A program made the translations under genes and the position numbers. Source: an uncultured Bacteroides sp. (GTDB lineage Bacteria > Bacteroidota > Bacteroidia > Bacteroidales > Bacteroidaceae). Taken from it: 24,722 bases of DNA. The notes beneath the pieces were generated by a model that saw nothing but the letters and a program-made list of their open reading frames with translations, had not been told where the DNA came from and made no database searches. Where the stretch lies: positions 1-24,722 of the forward strand of contig UQPQ01000046.1 of the NCBI GenBank assembly GCA_900542985.1, read 5' to 3'. Below, in pieces: positions 8,597 to 15,728 of the stretch; within the stretch, counting starts at the first letter, position 1, and each line of letters begins with the position of its first letter.

Positions 8597-9001
8597 ATGA
8601 TACAAATCATCCGATTGGACGGTATAGACAAAAAACTCTATCCACTGATAGGACCACTTGTTATGAATCCTGAAGTGTTGCGCTTCAACAATAATTATCC
8701 ATTTAAAACAGGGGAACAATACAAATGGTATATTGCGGTATCACAGAAGGAGATTTTAGGATTTATTCCTGTGGAATACCGGAAACAGGAATGGATAATT
8801 AATAATTATTACGCCTGTCCAGACAAAGAAAATGAAATACTTTCAACATTAGTTAAAGCGGTAATCAAAGAATGGGAGCAGGAAAGTTCCATTTCTCTGT
8901 CTGCCGTAGTACAAACCAGACATTTGACAATATTTACGGAAGAAGATTTTGAAATAACTAAAAATTGGAAAATCTATTGCAAAATGAAAAAACAAATATG
9001 A
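8597..9001 (+). CDS. Small GNAT-like protein, first gene of the IbrAB-like cassette
   Basis: The product is 134 residues, with no signal peptide or membrane segment. The order of predicted elements resembles an acetyltransferase of the GNAT fold: strands around YKWYIAVSQKEILGFIPVEY (about 42-61) and EWIINNYYACP, a long helix with NEILSTLVKAVIKEWEQ (about 80-96), and late strands. The acetyl-CoA pyrophosphate loop (R/QxxGxG/A) is not visible before that helix. It is therefore either a divergent GNAT or a non-catalytic relative. Its TGA stop overlaps the next start codon in ATGA, so translation of the two is coupled. The role is probably accessory to the downstream PAPS-reductase-like protein. 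That is inference from position only. Confidence 0.5.
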   Translation: MIQIIRLDGIDKKLYPLIGPLVMNPEVLRFNNNYPFKTGEQYKWYIAVSQKEILGFIPVEYRKQEWIINNYYACPDKENEILSTLVKAVIKEWEQESSISLSAVVQTRHLTIFTEEDFEITKNWKIYCKMKKQI

Positions 9002-10299
9002 TTACTCATGTAAACGACAAGAAAAATGTATACGAATTAGCTCAAGAACGTTTAGACATCATCTTCAAGGAGTTCGATAACATCTATATATCCTTCTCCG
9101 GAGGAAAAGACAGTGGGGTTTTACTGAATCTTTGCTTGGATTATATGCGAAAACATCAAATTAAGCGTAAGATAGGTCTTTTCCATATGGATTATGAGGT
9201 ACAATATAAAATGACTATCGAATATATAGACCGCATCATTGAACAAAATAAAGATTTATTGGAGGTGTATCGTGTTTGTCTGCCTTTCCGGGTTGCGACT
9301 TGTACTTCCATGTATCAGTCATTTTGGAGACCTTGGGAGGCAGAGAAAAAAGAGTTATGGGTACGCTCCATGCCCAAAGGAGCCATGACAATAAACGATT
9401 TTCCTGATTTTAATCCGCAATGGTGGGATTATGATTTCCAGCTATATTTTGCCCAATGGCTACATCGGAAAAAAGAAGCTACACGTACCTGTTGCCTTGT
9501 AGGTATACGAACGCAAGAAAGTTTCAACCGCTGGAGATGTATCTTTCAAAATCCAAAAACTATCTTGTATCATAAATATATATGGACCTGTAAACTACAG
9601 AACGATGTATACAATGCTTATCCCATCTATGATTGGAAAACGACAGATATTTGGGTAGCGAATGGAAAGTTTAAATGGGATTATAACAACCTTTATAATC
9701 TGTACTACAAAGCTGGAGTTAGTTTGGAAAGACAACGTGTAGCCAGTCCCTTTATCGGTGAAGCGATTGAAAGCCTGGCTTTATATAAAGCTATCGATCC
9801 GGATACATGGGGAAAAATGATTGGCCGTATTAATGGGGTAAATTTCTCAAGTATTTATGGAAGCACACATGCTATGGCTCGACAAAAAATCAAACTTCCC
9901 GAAGGTTATACATGGAAAAAATTCATGTATTTCCTTCTTTCTACATTACCAGAAAAAACAAGAAACGGATATTTAAGAAGACTTGATGTAAGTATTAGGT
10001 TCTGGAGAACAAAGGGAGGATGTTTGGATGATGAAGTTATCCAGAAGCTGATTGATGCGAAAATCCCCATTGAAGTCGGAGATAAAAGTAATTATCGTAC
10101 ACATAAACATCCTGTACGCATGGAGTATCAAGATGATATTGATATTCCGGAATTCAGAGAACTTCCATCTTATAAACGCATGTGTATCTGTATACTACGA
10201 AACGATCATGCATGTAAATATATGGGATTCTCACCTACGAAAGAAGAAATCAGCAGAAAAAACAGAATAATGGAAACATATAAAAATATATGGAGATAA
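8998..10299 (+). CDS. IbrA-like PAPS-reductase/DUF3440 protein
   Basis: This 433-residue protein belongs to the PP-loop (adenine nucleotide alpha hydrolase) superfamily and resembles phosphoadenosine-phosphosulfate reductases. The PP-loop SGGKDS is at residues 34-39. GIRTQESFNRWR and YPIYDWKTTDIW are the usual downstream motifs of the fold. The C-terminal third fits the DUF3440 extension of IbrA-type proteins and includes CICILRNDHACKYMGFS, with several cysteines and a histidine. PP-loop enzymes of this type activate substrates with ATP or transfer sulfur; the substrate of IbrA-like proteins is unknown. ATG 8998 is preferred over an in-frame TTG 33 bases earlier because it gives the ATGA overlap with the preceding gene. 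Its end overlaps the next gene by 10 bases. The family call is firm; the function is not. Confidence 0.88.
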   Translation: MITHVNDKKNVYELAQERLDIIFKEFDNIYISFSGGKDSGVLLNLCLDYMRKHQIKRKIGLFHMDYEVQYKMTIEYIDRIIEQNKDLLEVYRVCLPFRVATCTSMYQSFWRPWEAEKKELWVRSMPKGAMTINDFPDFNPQWWDYDFQLYFAQWLHRKKEATRTCCLVGIRTQESFNRWRCIFQNPKTILYHKYIWTCKLQNDVYNAYPIYDWKTTDIWVANGKFKWDYNNLYNLYYKAGVSLERQRVASPFIGEAIESLALYKAIDPDTWGKMIGRINGVNFSSIYGSTHAMARQKIKLPEGYTWKKFMYFLLSTLPEKTRNGYLRRLDVSIRFWRTKGGCLDDEVIQKLIDAKIPIEVGDKSNYRTHKHPVRMEYQDDIDIPEFRELPSYKRMCICILRNDHACKYMGFSPTKEEISRKNRIMETYKNIWR

Positions 10300-10841
10300 A
10301 AGACGAATATAAGAGTCCGGTTTACAATGTACGAGCGATACCGGTAGACAAAGTGTTTGCCAATGATTATAACCCTAATGTAGTGGCTCCCCCAGAAATG
10401 AAACTACTTGAACTATCAATATGGGAAGATGGTTTTACAATGCCATGTGTTTGTTATTATGACAAAGAAAATGATAAATATATTTTAGTCGATGGGTTTC
10501 ACAGATATACGGTATTGAAGACCTCACAACGAATTTATGAAAGGGAAAGAGGATTATTGCCGGTCGTAGTTATCGAAAAAGATTTATCAAACCGCATGGG
10601 ATCTACTATTCGTCACAATCGGGCACGAGGTACACATAATATTGAATTAATGTCGCATATTGTGGCAGAATTAGATAAAGCCGGTATGTCCGACCAATGG
10701 ATAATGAAACACATTGGTATGGATAGGGATGAATTACTCCGACTGAAACAAATATCCGGATTGGCAGAATTGTTTGCCGATAAGGATTTCAGTATACCTC
10801 AACCCAAACCACAATACATTGCATCTGAGTTGGAAGAATAA
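10290..10841 (+). CDS. IbrB-like ParB/sulfiredoxin-fold protein
   Basis: This 183-residue protein carries an N-terminal ParB/sulfiredoxin-type domain. It opens with VFANDYNPN, then KYILVDGFHRYTVL with the DGFHR motif (about residues 72-76), then IRHNRARGTHNIE, an Arg/His-rich active-site-like loop. A helical tail (LMSHIVAELDKAGMSDQWIMKHIGMDRDELLRLKQISGL) resembles a helix-turn-helix. This fits IbrB-like proteins, regularly paired with IbrA-like PAPS-reductase relatives. It is far too short for a chromosome-partitioning ParB and has no ParA partner. The start overlaps the upstream gene by 10 bases. The stop codon abuts the stop of the converging gene inside a palindrome. Nuclease, kinase-like or DNA-binding activity cannot be chosen from sequence. 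Confidence 0.85.
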   Translation: MEIKDEYKSPVYNVRAIPVDKVFANDYNPNVVAPPEMKLLELSIWEDGFTMPCVCYYDKENDKYILVDGFHRYTVLKTSQRIYERERGLLPVVVIEKDLSNRMGSTIRHNRARGTHNIELMSHIVAELDKAGMSDQWIMKHIGMDRDELLRLKQISGLAELFADKDFSIPQPKPQYIASELEE

Positions 10842-10855
10842 CTACTCTTCCAACT
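10828..10855. terminator. Palindrome spanning two convergent stop codons
   Basis: Perfect 10-base arms AGTTGGAAGA (10828-10837) and TCTTCCAACT (10846-10855) enclose an 8-base loop that contains both stop codons (TAA plus, TAG minus). As a transcript it would fold in either direction. There is no convincing T-run after it on either side, so it may block or pause transcription, or protect 3' ends, rather than be a classical intrinsic terminator. Confidence 0.5.
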
Positions 10856-11072
10856 TCTGCTTAATATGTTCCAACAAGATAAGGCAACCTTGCATTTTAG
10901 GATTGTCATGGCAAACTTTTGCCTGATCCAATAATCGAAGTACAGTTTCTTTTAAATTCGGAATGTAAGTTGCCTTATCTACCTGCATTGACTCTGGCAG
11001 GTTTTGAGCTTCGAACCAAGCTTGCAGTTCCTTGAATTCGTCTTTTGTATAAAAGTTCTTTTTATTTTCCAT
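10842..11072 (-). CDS. Small helical protein of unknown function downstream of tamL-like gene
   Basis: This is a 76-residue, charged, soluble-looking protein with no signal peptide. It is mostly predicted helix: KDEFKELQAWFEAQNLP, then NLKETVLRLLDQAKVCHDNPK, then a C-terminal LILLEHIKQKLEE. The start is 11 bases after the stop of the Omp85 gene on the same strand, so it is probably co-transcribed and translationally linked. Similar short proteins are frequent in Bacteroidetes, but I do not recognise the family with certainty and assign no function. Evidence that it is real: the tight spacing to the upstream gene, and an end that falls exactly on the stop codon of the converging gene without overlap. 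Confidence 0.7.
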   Translation of the reverse strand: MENKKNFYTKDEFKELQAWFEAQNLPESMQVDKATYIPNLKETVLRLLDQAKVCHDNPKMQGCLILLEHIKQKLEE

Positions 11073-11083
11073 ATAGCATTCAA

Positions 11084-13396
11084 TTAAAATGGATATCCTA
11101 CCGCGAAGTGGAATGCAAAATCTCTTTTAAAATTGGGAGACACAATCGGATAACGGTCTTTTCCTGTATACATCGGATTGATGGCTTTCATACCACCATC
11201 AAATCGTAAAATCAAAAAATCAAGATCAAAACGTATACCCAGACCGTAAGCAACAGCCAATTGTTTATAGAATTTGTTAAACCGGAACAATCCTTCTGTC
11301 TGAATACCCTGACTACGTATATTCCATATATTCCCTGCATCTACAAACAAAGCACCGTTCAGTTTCCAGAAAAGATAGGTGCGATACTCCAAATTCAAAT
11401 CAAGTTTTATATCACCAGTATGATTGACATAATCAATACTATTTCCATCACCCCGATATGAGCCTGGACCTAACGAACGCACCCTCCATCCACGTACACT
11501 ATTGGCTCCACCGGAAAAATAAAGTTTTTCGAACGGAAGACTCTTTGAGTTACCATATGGATAAGCAACTCCTACCCCTAAATGAAATACCAATGAATTC
11601 CGGTCATCTATCATAAAATTCTTGGCAAAATCAAAATCGGCCTTTACATATTGGGCAAAATCTATGTTTGCTAATTGAAAGGCTTCTCCTTCCTTAGGAT
11701 GTTTATTAATTAATTTTGAGAAACCATATAACAGATTACCCGCTTCTTCGATATTGAAACGAATTGAATAAGAATTACGCTGTGAAGTTTTCAGCGATGT
11801 AGCCCCAGCACTGTTATAAGTATAAGTATATCCCAAACGTACGATAAACAAATCTTCATAACTATACCTTAATAAAGGGTTAACTTTATCCATGTTGTCT
11901 AAATATGCATCGAAAGCAGCCGATGTATAAGGCATGTAGATATAGTTGATGTCCAACAAATCAAAACGATGTGTTGCTTTCTGCCGTTTTGTCCATCGGT
12001 AACTCCATGATGCGGCGGCCAAAGTGCGTTCAAACTCCGGACGAATCTGCCAATTATATTTTACATTGACCTCAGAAGTAGCTTTAATACGCCGTTTGAA
12101 ATCAGAAGACAAAAAAGGAAACATAAATTCAGGAAAATTCAAACTACTCTCCACCCCATACTCCATATAGTTACTGTTCGTATACCCCTCCAAACCAGTA
12201 ACTGCTTCGTAAGCACCTCTCAACTTTATTGTAAAAGTTTCCGATCCTTTGAATAGATTACGATGAGTATAAGATACAGAAGCCGCAGCCCCCAAATCGC
12301 CAGCCGAGTTTGTTCCTTCTATCTCAAAAGACAACGATTTGTTTTTGTTCTTCGACAATGAAATATATGCATCCAGATAAGTCGAATCGTTTTGCATGAT
12401 TTCTTCAAAGCGGATATTGGAATATTTCAATATATGTAATCTGCTTAAAGCCGAATAGGTATTCTGCACATCTCGGTTTCGATACAACTTACCGGTATTC
12501 AAATAATTATAATCTGTCAACACACGTGGACGTAAAAAAAGTTTATCCTTATAATATAAGTTTACTCCACCAGAACAGATTGAATCTAAACCTTTAAGTT
12601 CATTTCTTGACAATGTAGCAAAATCCGCGTCCAACAAATAGTACACTTTACGAATTGTATATTGAGGATGTTTTTCCTGCTTATTTTTTTCTTTCGACTG
12701 AAAAGGTTGTAATTTCATTGTCAATCCGACTTTATATGTATTCAGCATAGTATCTGCCTGAAATACAATATAGTCTTTATTGAACCGAAAATATCCTCTA
12801 TTTTGTAAAAGTTGAGTAATACGTTGACGTTCCTCATCAAGGCGATTTACATCAAAACGCATTCCAGGATAAAGTTGGCTTCGAGTAGAATCCGCCTCCA
12901 GATAATCCCGGACTTTTCCATCGAATATATCATATGTGATTTGGTCTACTATATAAGGTTCTCCCAAACGAATCATATAATAAACCTTGATTTTATTCCC
13001 ATCAGTTTCTTCTTTTAAGTCGACCTGTGCTCCCATATATCCCATATTTTGTACGGCCTTTTGGATTTCAGCACGACTTTCTTCAGCAGCCTCTCTACTA
13101 TATATTACCGGTGCTTCTCCTATTCTTTTAAGAAAACGGTTTACCCATTTGGTTGAATCTTTTCCCGAAGCACTGTACATATACATTGGAAATTTAAAAA
13201 GGCTGAACCATTTAGCATTAGGATGCTGACGGACATAAACATTCATTTGAGAAGGCTTTACTTCTTTATTGTCCGATTCTATCTTAAAATCATTAAGTAA
13301 ATATTGATTTTCCGGAATAAATTTGCTGACAGAGCACCCTACACAAGAAAGAGAGAGCATAGAAATTGTAATATATCGACAGACAGTTTTCTTCAT
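11084..13396 (-). CDS. Lipidated Omp85 family outer-membrane protein (TamL/BamA-like)
   Basis: This 770-residue precursor has a hydrophobic signal peptide ending in LSCVGCSVSKFIPENQYLL. By analogy with related Bacteroidetes proteins, Cys21 is the likely lipid attachment site, though the lipobox is imperfect. POTRA-like repeats occupy about residues 30-320 (for example AEIQKAVQNMGYMGAQVDL and ITQLLQNRGYFRF). A C-terminal 16-strand-type beta barrel follows. It contains the barrel-lid motif VRGWRVRSLGPGSY and ends in a terminal Phe (HFAVGYPF), typical of outer-membrane barrels. Omp85 proteins insert or translocate other outer-membrane proteins. TamL is the lipidated Bacteroidetes counterpart of TamA and is the best fit because of the N-terminal lipid signal; a BamA paralogue is the alternative. 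It is divergent from the RNA methyltransferase gene and leads a two-gene unit. Confidence 0.85.
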   Translation of the reverse strand: MKKTVCRYITISMLSLSCVGCSVSKFIPENQYLLNDFKIESDNKEVKPSQMNVYVRQHPNAKWFSLFKFPMYMYSASGKDSTKWVNRFLKRIGEAPVIYSREAAEESRAEIQKAVQNMGYMGAQVDLKEETDGNKIKVYYMIRLGEPYIVDQITYDIFDGKVRDYLEADSTRSQLYPGMRFDVNRLDEERQRITQLLQNRGYFRFNKDYIVFQADTMLNTYKVGLTMKLQPFQSKEKNKQEKHPQYTIRKVYYLLDADFATLSRNELKGLDSICSGGVNLYYKDKLFLRPRVLTDYNYLNTGKLYRNRDVQNTYSALSRLHILKYSNIRFEEIMQNDSTYLDAYISLSKNKNKSLSFEIEGTNSAGDLGAAASVSYTHRNLFKGSETFTIKLRGAYEAVTGLEGYTNSNYMEYGVESSLNFPEFMFPFLSSDFKRRIKATSEVNVKYNWQIRPEFERTLAAASWSYRWTKRQKATHRFDLLDINYIYMPYTSAAFDAYLDNMDKVNPLLRYSYEDLFIVRLGYTYTYNSAGATSLKTSQRNSYSIRFNIEEAGNLLYGFSKLINKHPKEGEAFQLANIDFAQYVKADFDFAKNFMIDDRNSLVFHLGVGVAYPYGNSKSLPFEKLYFSGGANSVRGWRVRSLGPGSYRGDGNSIDYVNHTGDIKLDLNLEYRTYLFWKLNGALFVDAGNIWNIRSQGIQTEGLFRFNKFYKQLAVAYGLGIRFDLDFLILRFDGGMKAINPMYTGKDRYPIVSPNFKRDFAFHFAVGYPF

Positions 13397-13416
13397 ACCA
13401 ATGTAGTAGTGTTATG

Positions 13417-13424
13417 CAAATTTA
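13417..13424 (-). promoter_or_regulatory. Possible -7 element for the TamL-like gene
   Basis: The minus strand reads TAAATTTG, a match to TAnnTTTG, 20 bases before the start codon. It lies in an imperfect 14-base palindrome, GCAAATTTATTTGC (13416-13429), that could also be an operator. A -33 TTTG at the right distance is missing. Confidence 0.4.
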
Positions 13425-13458
13425 TTTGCAAATATAGGGAATAATAAAAAAAACTTCT

Positions 13459-13466
13459 TAGCTTTG
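13459..13466 (+). promoter_or_regulatory. Possible -7 element for the RNA methyltransferase gene
   Basis: TAGCTTTG matches TAnnTTTG, 35 bases before the ATG at 13502. The divergent TamL-like promoter lies about 35 bases away, so the two share a 105-base control region. No well-spaced -33 TTTG is seen. Confidence 0.45.
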
Positions 13467-13501
13467 CTTCTAATATTTGTTATTTTCACGCGTTAACAAA
13501 C

Positions 13502-14260
13502 ATGCTCAGCAAAAATAAAATCAAGTATATCCGTTCATTAGAACTTAAGAAAAATCGAAAAGAAGCACAAGCTTTTTTAGCAGAAGGACATAAACTCGTA
13601 GGCGATTTACTCGGCCATTTCCCATGTCTGTTAATTGTAGCAACCCCCCGATGGCTACAGAATCATGCTGAAATACAAGCAGAAGAAATTATAGAAGTAA
13701 CAGAAGAGGAGTTAGCACGTGCCAGTCTGCTCAAAGCACCACAAGAGGTGCTGGGTGTATTCAAGCAGCCCCAATATTTATTCAACCCTAATATTGCCAA
13801 GGAACAGCTTTGTCTGGCACTGGACGATGTACAAGACCCGGGAAATCTTGGGACGATTGTCCGCATTGCCGATTGGTTTGGTATCAAACATATTTTTTGT
13901 TCTACTGGTACAGCTGATATTTATAACCCCAAAACTGTACAAGCTACCATGGGAGCAATAGCACGTGTAAAACTACATTACTGCAATTTATCGGAAGTAC
14001 TTGGCTCGTTGACCGATATTCCCGTATTTGGTACTTTTTTAGATGGTGAAAATATTTACACACAAGAATTGAGCAATCATGGAATCATCGTGATGGGAAA
14101 TGAAGGTAAAGGGATTAGTCCAAACGTTTCACGGTTTGTCAACAGCAAACTGCTGATTCCTAATTTTCCACAAGGATGTGAAACAAGTGAGTCTCTGAAT
14201 GTAGCTGTAGCTACGGCTATTACCTGCTCCGAATTCAGACGGCGTACCCTTAACCCTTAA
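13502..14260 (+). CDS. TrmH/SpoU-family RNA 2'-O-methyltransferase
   Basis: This is a 252-residue cytosolic protein. The N-terminal roughly 95 residues form a substrate-binding domain of the L30e-like SpoU type (RKEAQAFLAEGHKLVGDLL). The rest is a SPOUT knotted methyltransferase using S-adenosylmethionine. All three family motifs are present: DDVQDPGNLGTIVRIADWFG, then VMGNEGKGIS, then LIPNFPQGCETSESLNVAVA. This class methylates ribose 2'-O positions in rRNA or tRNA. The exact target is not readable, so no gene symbol is given. The start ATG is the first in frame after the -7 element. It converges on the ATP-grasp gene with only 17 bases between the stop codons and no hairpin there that I can see. 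Confidence 0.92.
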   Translation: MLSKNKIKYIRSLELKKNRKEAQAFLAEGHKLVGDLLGHFPCLLIVATPRWLQNHAEIQAEEIIEVTEEELARASLLKAPQEVLGVFKQPQYLFNPNIAKEQLCLALDDVQDPGNLGTIVRIADWFGIKHIFCSTGTADIYNPKTVQATMGAIARVKLHYCNLSEVLGSLTDIPVFGTFLDGENIYTQELSNHGIIVMGNEGKGISPNVSRFVNSKLLIPNFPQGCETSESLNVAVATAITCSEFRRRTLNP

Positions 14261-14277
14261 CTATAAAGAGAGACGAA

Positions 14278-15441
14278 TCAGTCAATATGGATATAAACCT
14301 GATAACGCGTATCTGCAAATACGGAAGTCAATGACAGATATCCTCGGCAGATTCGTCCCTCTTTCATGCACAAAGGATATTGCTCCATCATCTTCTGATG
14401 CTTCTCCAGAGCAAGTCCGTCGGCTGTATAATGCTCTACAATATAACGTCCATGTGCGGAAGGATGCACATAGCGGTCGAAGATAATTTTTGATATCACT
14501 CCCATATTCATACGTAAATTTATCTCTACACAAGGGTAAATCAGATATTTATCATCTTCATTACAAATCATCATGTCTACCCCTAAATAACCTTTATAAT
14601 CTTTACCTAATAATGTAAAGAGTGTTTCCATCAGTTTTTGTTGCACAATCTGTAAAACAGATTGTGGAAGATATGCAGTCAGCCGCCTTTCTATCTCTTC
14701 ATTCGAAAGCAAAAGATTTTCTTTATAATTCCCGTGCGTATCCGTTTCGAAAAGAGAATAACCGGCAAATGAAATTTCAGAATCTACATAAAACTCCATT
14801 GCAAAATCCACCACCTTATTATAATAAGGTTCTGCAACGATAGTCCCCTGTGTGCGAATAATCCGAGATATCCATCCTTCCACAGAATCACTCCAATTAT
14901 CCAAAGACACATGAGCTACCCCCCTTCCGCTTCCCGACCAAGGTGCCTTCAACACCGTTTTCCCATTTTCTTTAATGAAAAATTTAACGTCTTCTATAGA
15001 ATAACATAACTCCGACTTTCCACATGCATACGGTAAACTAGAAAAATGGGCCAAAATTTCCCGGCACCGTTGCCTGCCGGACAGATAACGAAGTCTTTTT
15101 AATTGTTCATCTGTAAGCAAAAATTTTTCTTCCACTCCGGCTCCTCTTAATGCATAAACCAGCGCAGGATTCCAGCCCCATGCTCTATATGGCATAGAAA
15201 AGTACTCAGTACACCAATGCACATCAAGCATTATTCCCATTTCCCGACATTGTACTTCCAACTGATCGCCCCGTTGCAGTTTATCCGTTTTTACCCAACT
15301 TCCCTTTTCTGCTGCATACCATGCCGGAAGAGTTGACAAATCATTAGCCATCCGGATAATTTCGGATGTAGTTTTATAATAAGGTGTAAAGTTGGCTAAA
15401 GCCATATCATGGTCTGGATTAAACAAGTACAAATGTGCCAT
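14278..15441 (-). CDS. Orphan ATP-grasp-like protein of unknown function
   Basis: This is a 387-residue protein with no signal peptide. The N-terminus (AHLYLFNPDHDMALAN) is distinctive. The central and C-terminal parts show ATP-grasp features: the phosphate-binding loop KAPWSGSGRGV at residues 165-175, EPYYNKVVDFAMEFYV at 204-219, GYLGVDMMI at 284-292, and the metal/ATP-binding CVEINLRMNMG at 304-314 (compare the usual EiNpR). ATP-grasp enzymes join a carboxylate, through an acyl phosphate, to an amine or thiol. The substrate here is unknown. It is transcribed alone, with no amino-acid, peptide or thiol biosynthesis gene next to it. The superfamily call rests on motif order; the specific activity is not assigned. 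Confidence 0.75.
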   Translation of the reverse strand: MAHLYLFNPDHDMALANFTPYYKTTSEIIRMANDLSTLPAWYAAEKGSWVKTDKLQRGDQLEVQCREMGIMLDVHWCTEYFSMPYRAWGWNPALVYALRGAGVEEKFLLTDEQLKRLRYLSGRQRCREILAHFSSLPYACGKSELCYSIEDVKFFIKENGKTVLKAPWSGSGRGVAHVSLDNWSDSVEGWISRIIRTQGTIVAEPYYNKVVDFAMEFYVDSEISFAGYSLFETDTHGNYKENLLLSNEEIERRLTAYLPQSVLQIVQQKLMETLFTLLGKDYKGYLGVDMMICNEDDKYLIYPCVEINLRMNMGVISKIIFDRYVHPSAHGRYIVEHYTADGLALEKHQKMMEQYPLCMKEGRICRGYLSLTSVFADTRYQVYIHID

Positions 15442-15469
15442 AATGTTTATCTGCTACGAAATTATACTG

Positions 15470-15477
15470 CAAATGTA
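15470..15477 (-). promoter_or_regulatory. Possible -7 element for the ATP-grasp gene
   Basis: The minus strand reads TACATTTG, matching TAnnTTTG, 28 bases before the start codon. A CAAA (minus TTTG) occurs further out, but at 28 bases rather than 19-21, so only the -7 part is supported. Confidence 0.4.
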
Positions 15478-15525
15478 AAACTATCTGTCATTATATAATT
15501 TCAGACAAATGATTTTTTATTCTTT

Positions 15526-15566
15526 TGCAGAACAGTTGGTCAACTTCTATGCAGAACTTAACCAAC
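15526..15566. repeat. Paired TGCAGAAC direct repeats with inverted GTTGGT/ACCAAC
   Basis: Two perfect TGCAGAAC copies (15526-15533 and 15550-15557) are 24 bases apart start to start. A six-base inverted pair, GTTGGT (15535-15540) and ACCAAC (15561-15566), is interleaved with them. It lies in the 287-base intergenic gap, about 110 bases upstream of the ATPase promoter. It is a possible regulator-binding site. The rest of this gap holds only the promoters listed separately. Confidence 0.3.
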
Positions 15567-15677
15567 AACCTTCCAAAAGTACAAATAAAATACTGCCCTC
15601 TCTTTATAAAGACAACAAGTTCGTTTTAAGTTTTCCAGTATTTCTAACAAGATTCAATTAAATATTGCCAACTCCAG

Positions 15678-15708
15678 TTTGCAATATAACGAAGTATTCG
15701 TATATTTG
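15678..15708 (+). promoter_or_regulatory. Complete -33/-7 promoter for the AAA-type ATPase gene
   Basis: TTTG (15678-15681) is followed after 19 bases by TATATTTG (15701-15708). Both match the Bacteroidetes consensus at canonical spacing. The start codon is 20 bases after the -7 box. Confidence 0.72.
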
Positions 15709-15728
15709 CAACGAAGAAAAAGAAATTC

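Noticed and set aside
8965..8997. Earlier TTG start for the IbrA-like protein
   Set aside because: It would overlap the preceding gene by 37 bases. The ATG at 8998 gives a standard ATGA overlap and a normal N-terminus before the PP-loop.
10290..10841. Chromosome- or plasmid-partitioning ParB
   Set aside because: The protein is only 183 residues, has no ParA neighbour and no visible parS-like sites. The pairing with a PAPS-reductase/DUF3440 protein fits IbrB-like proteins instead.
8597..10841. Recently inserted mobile element carrying the three-gene cassette
   Set aside because: No integrase, transposase, tRNA target or flanking direct repeats were seen, and the AT-richness is shared with the adjacent TamL-like gene.
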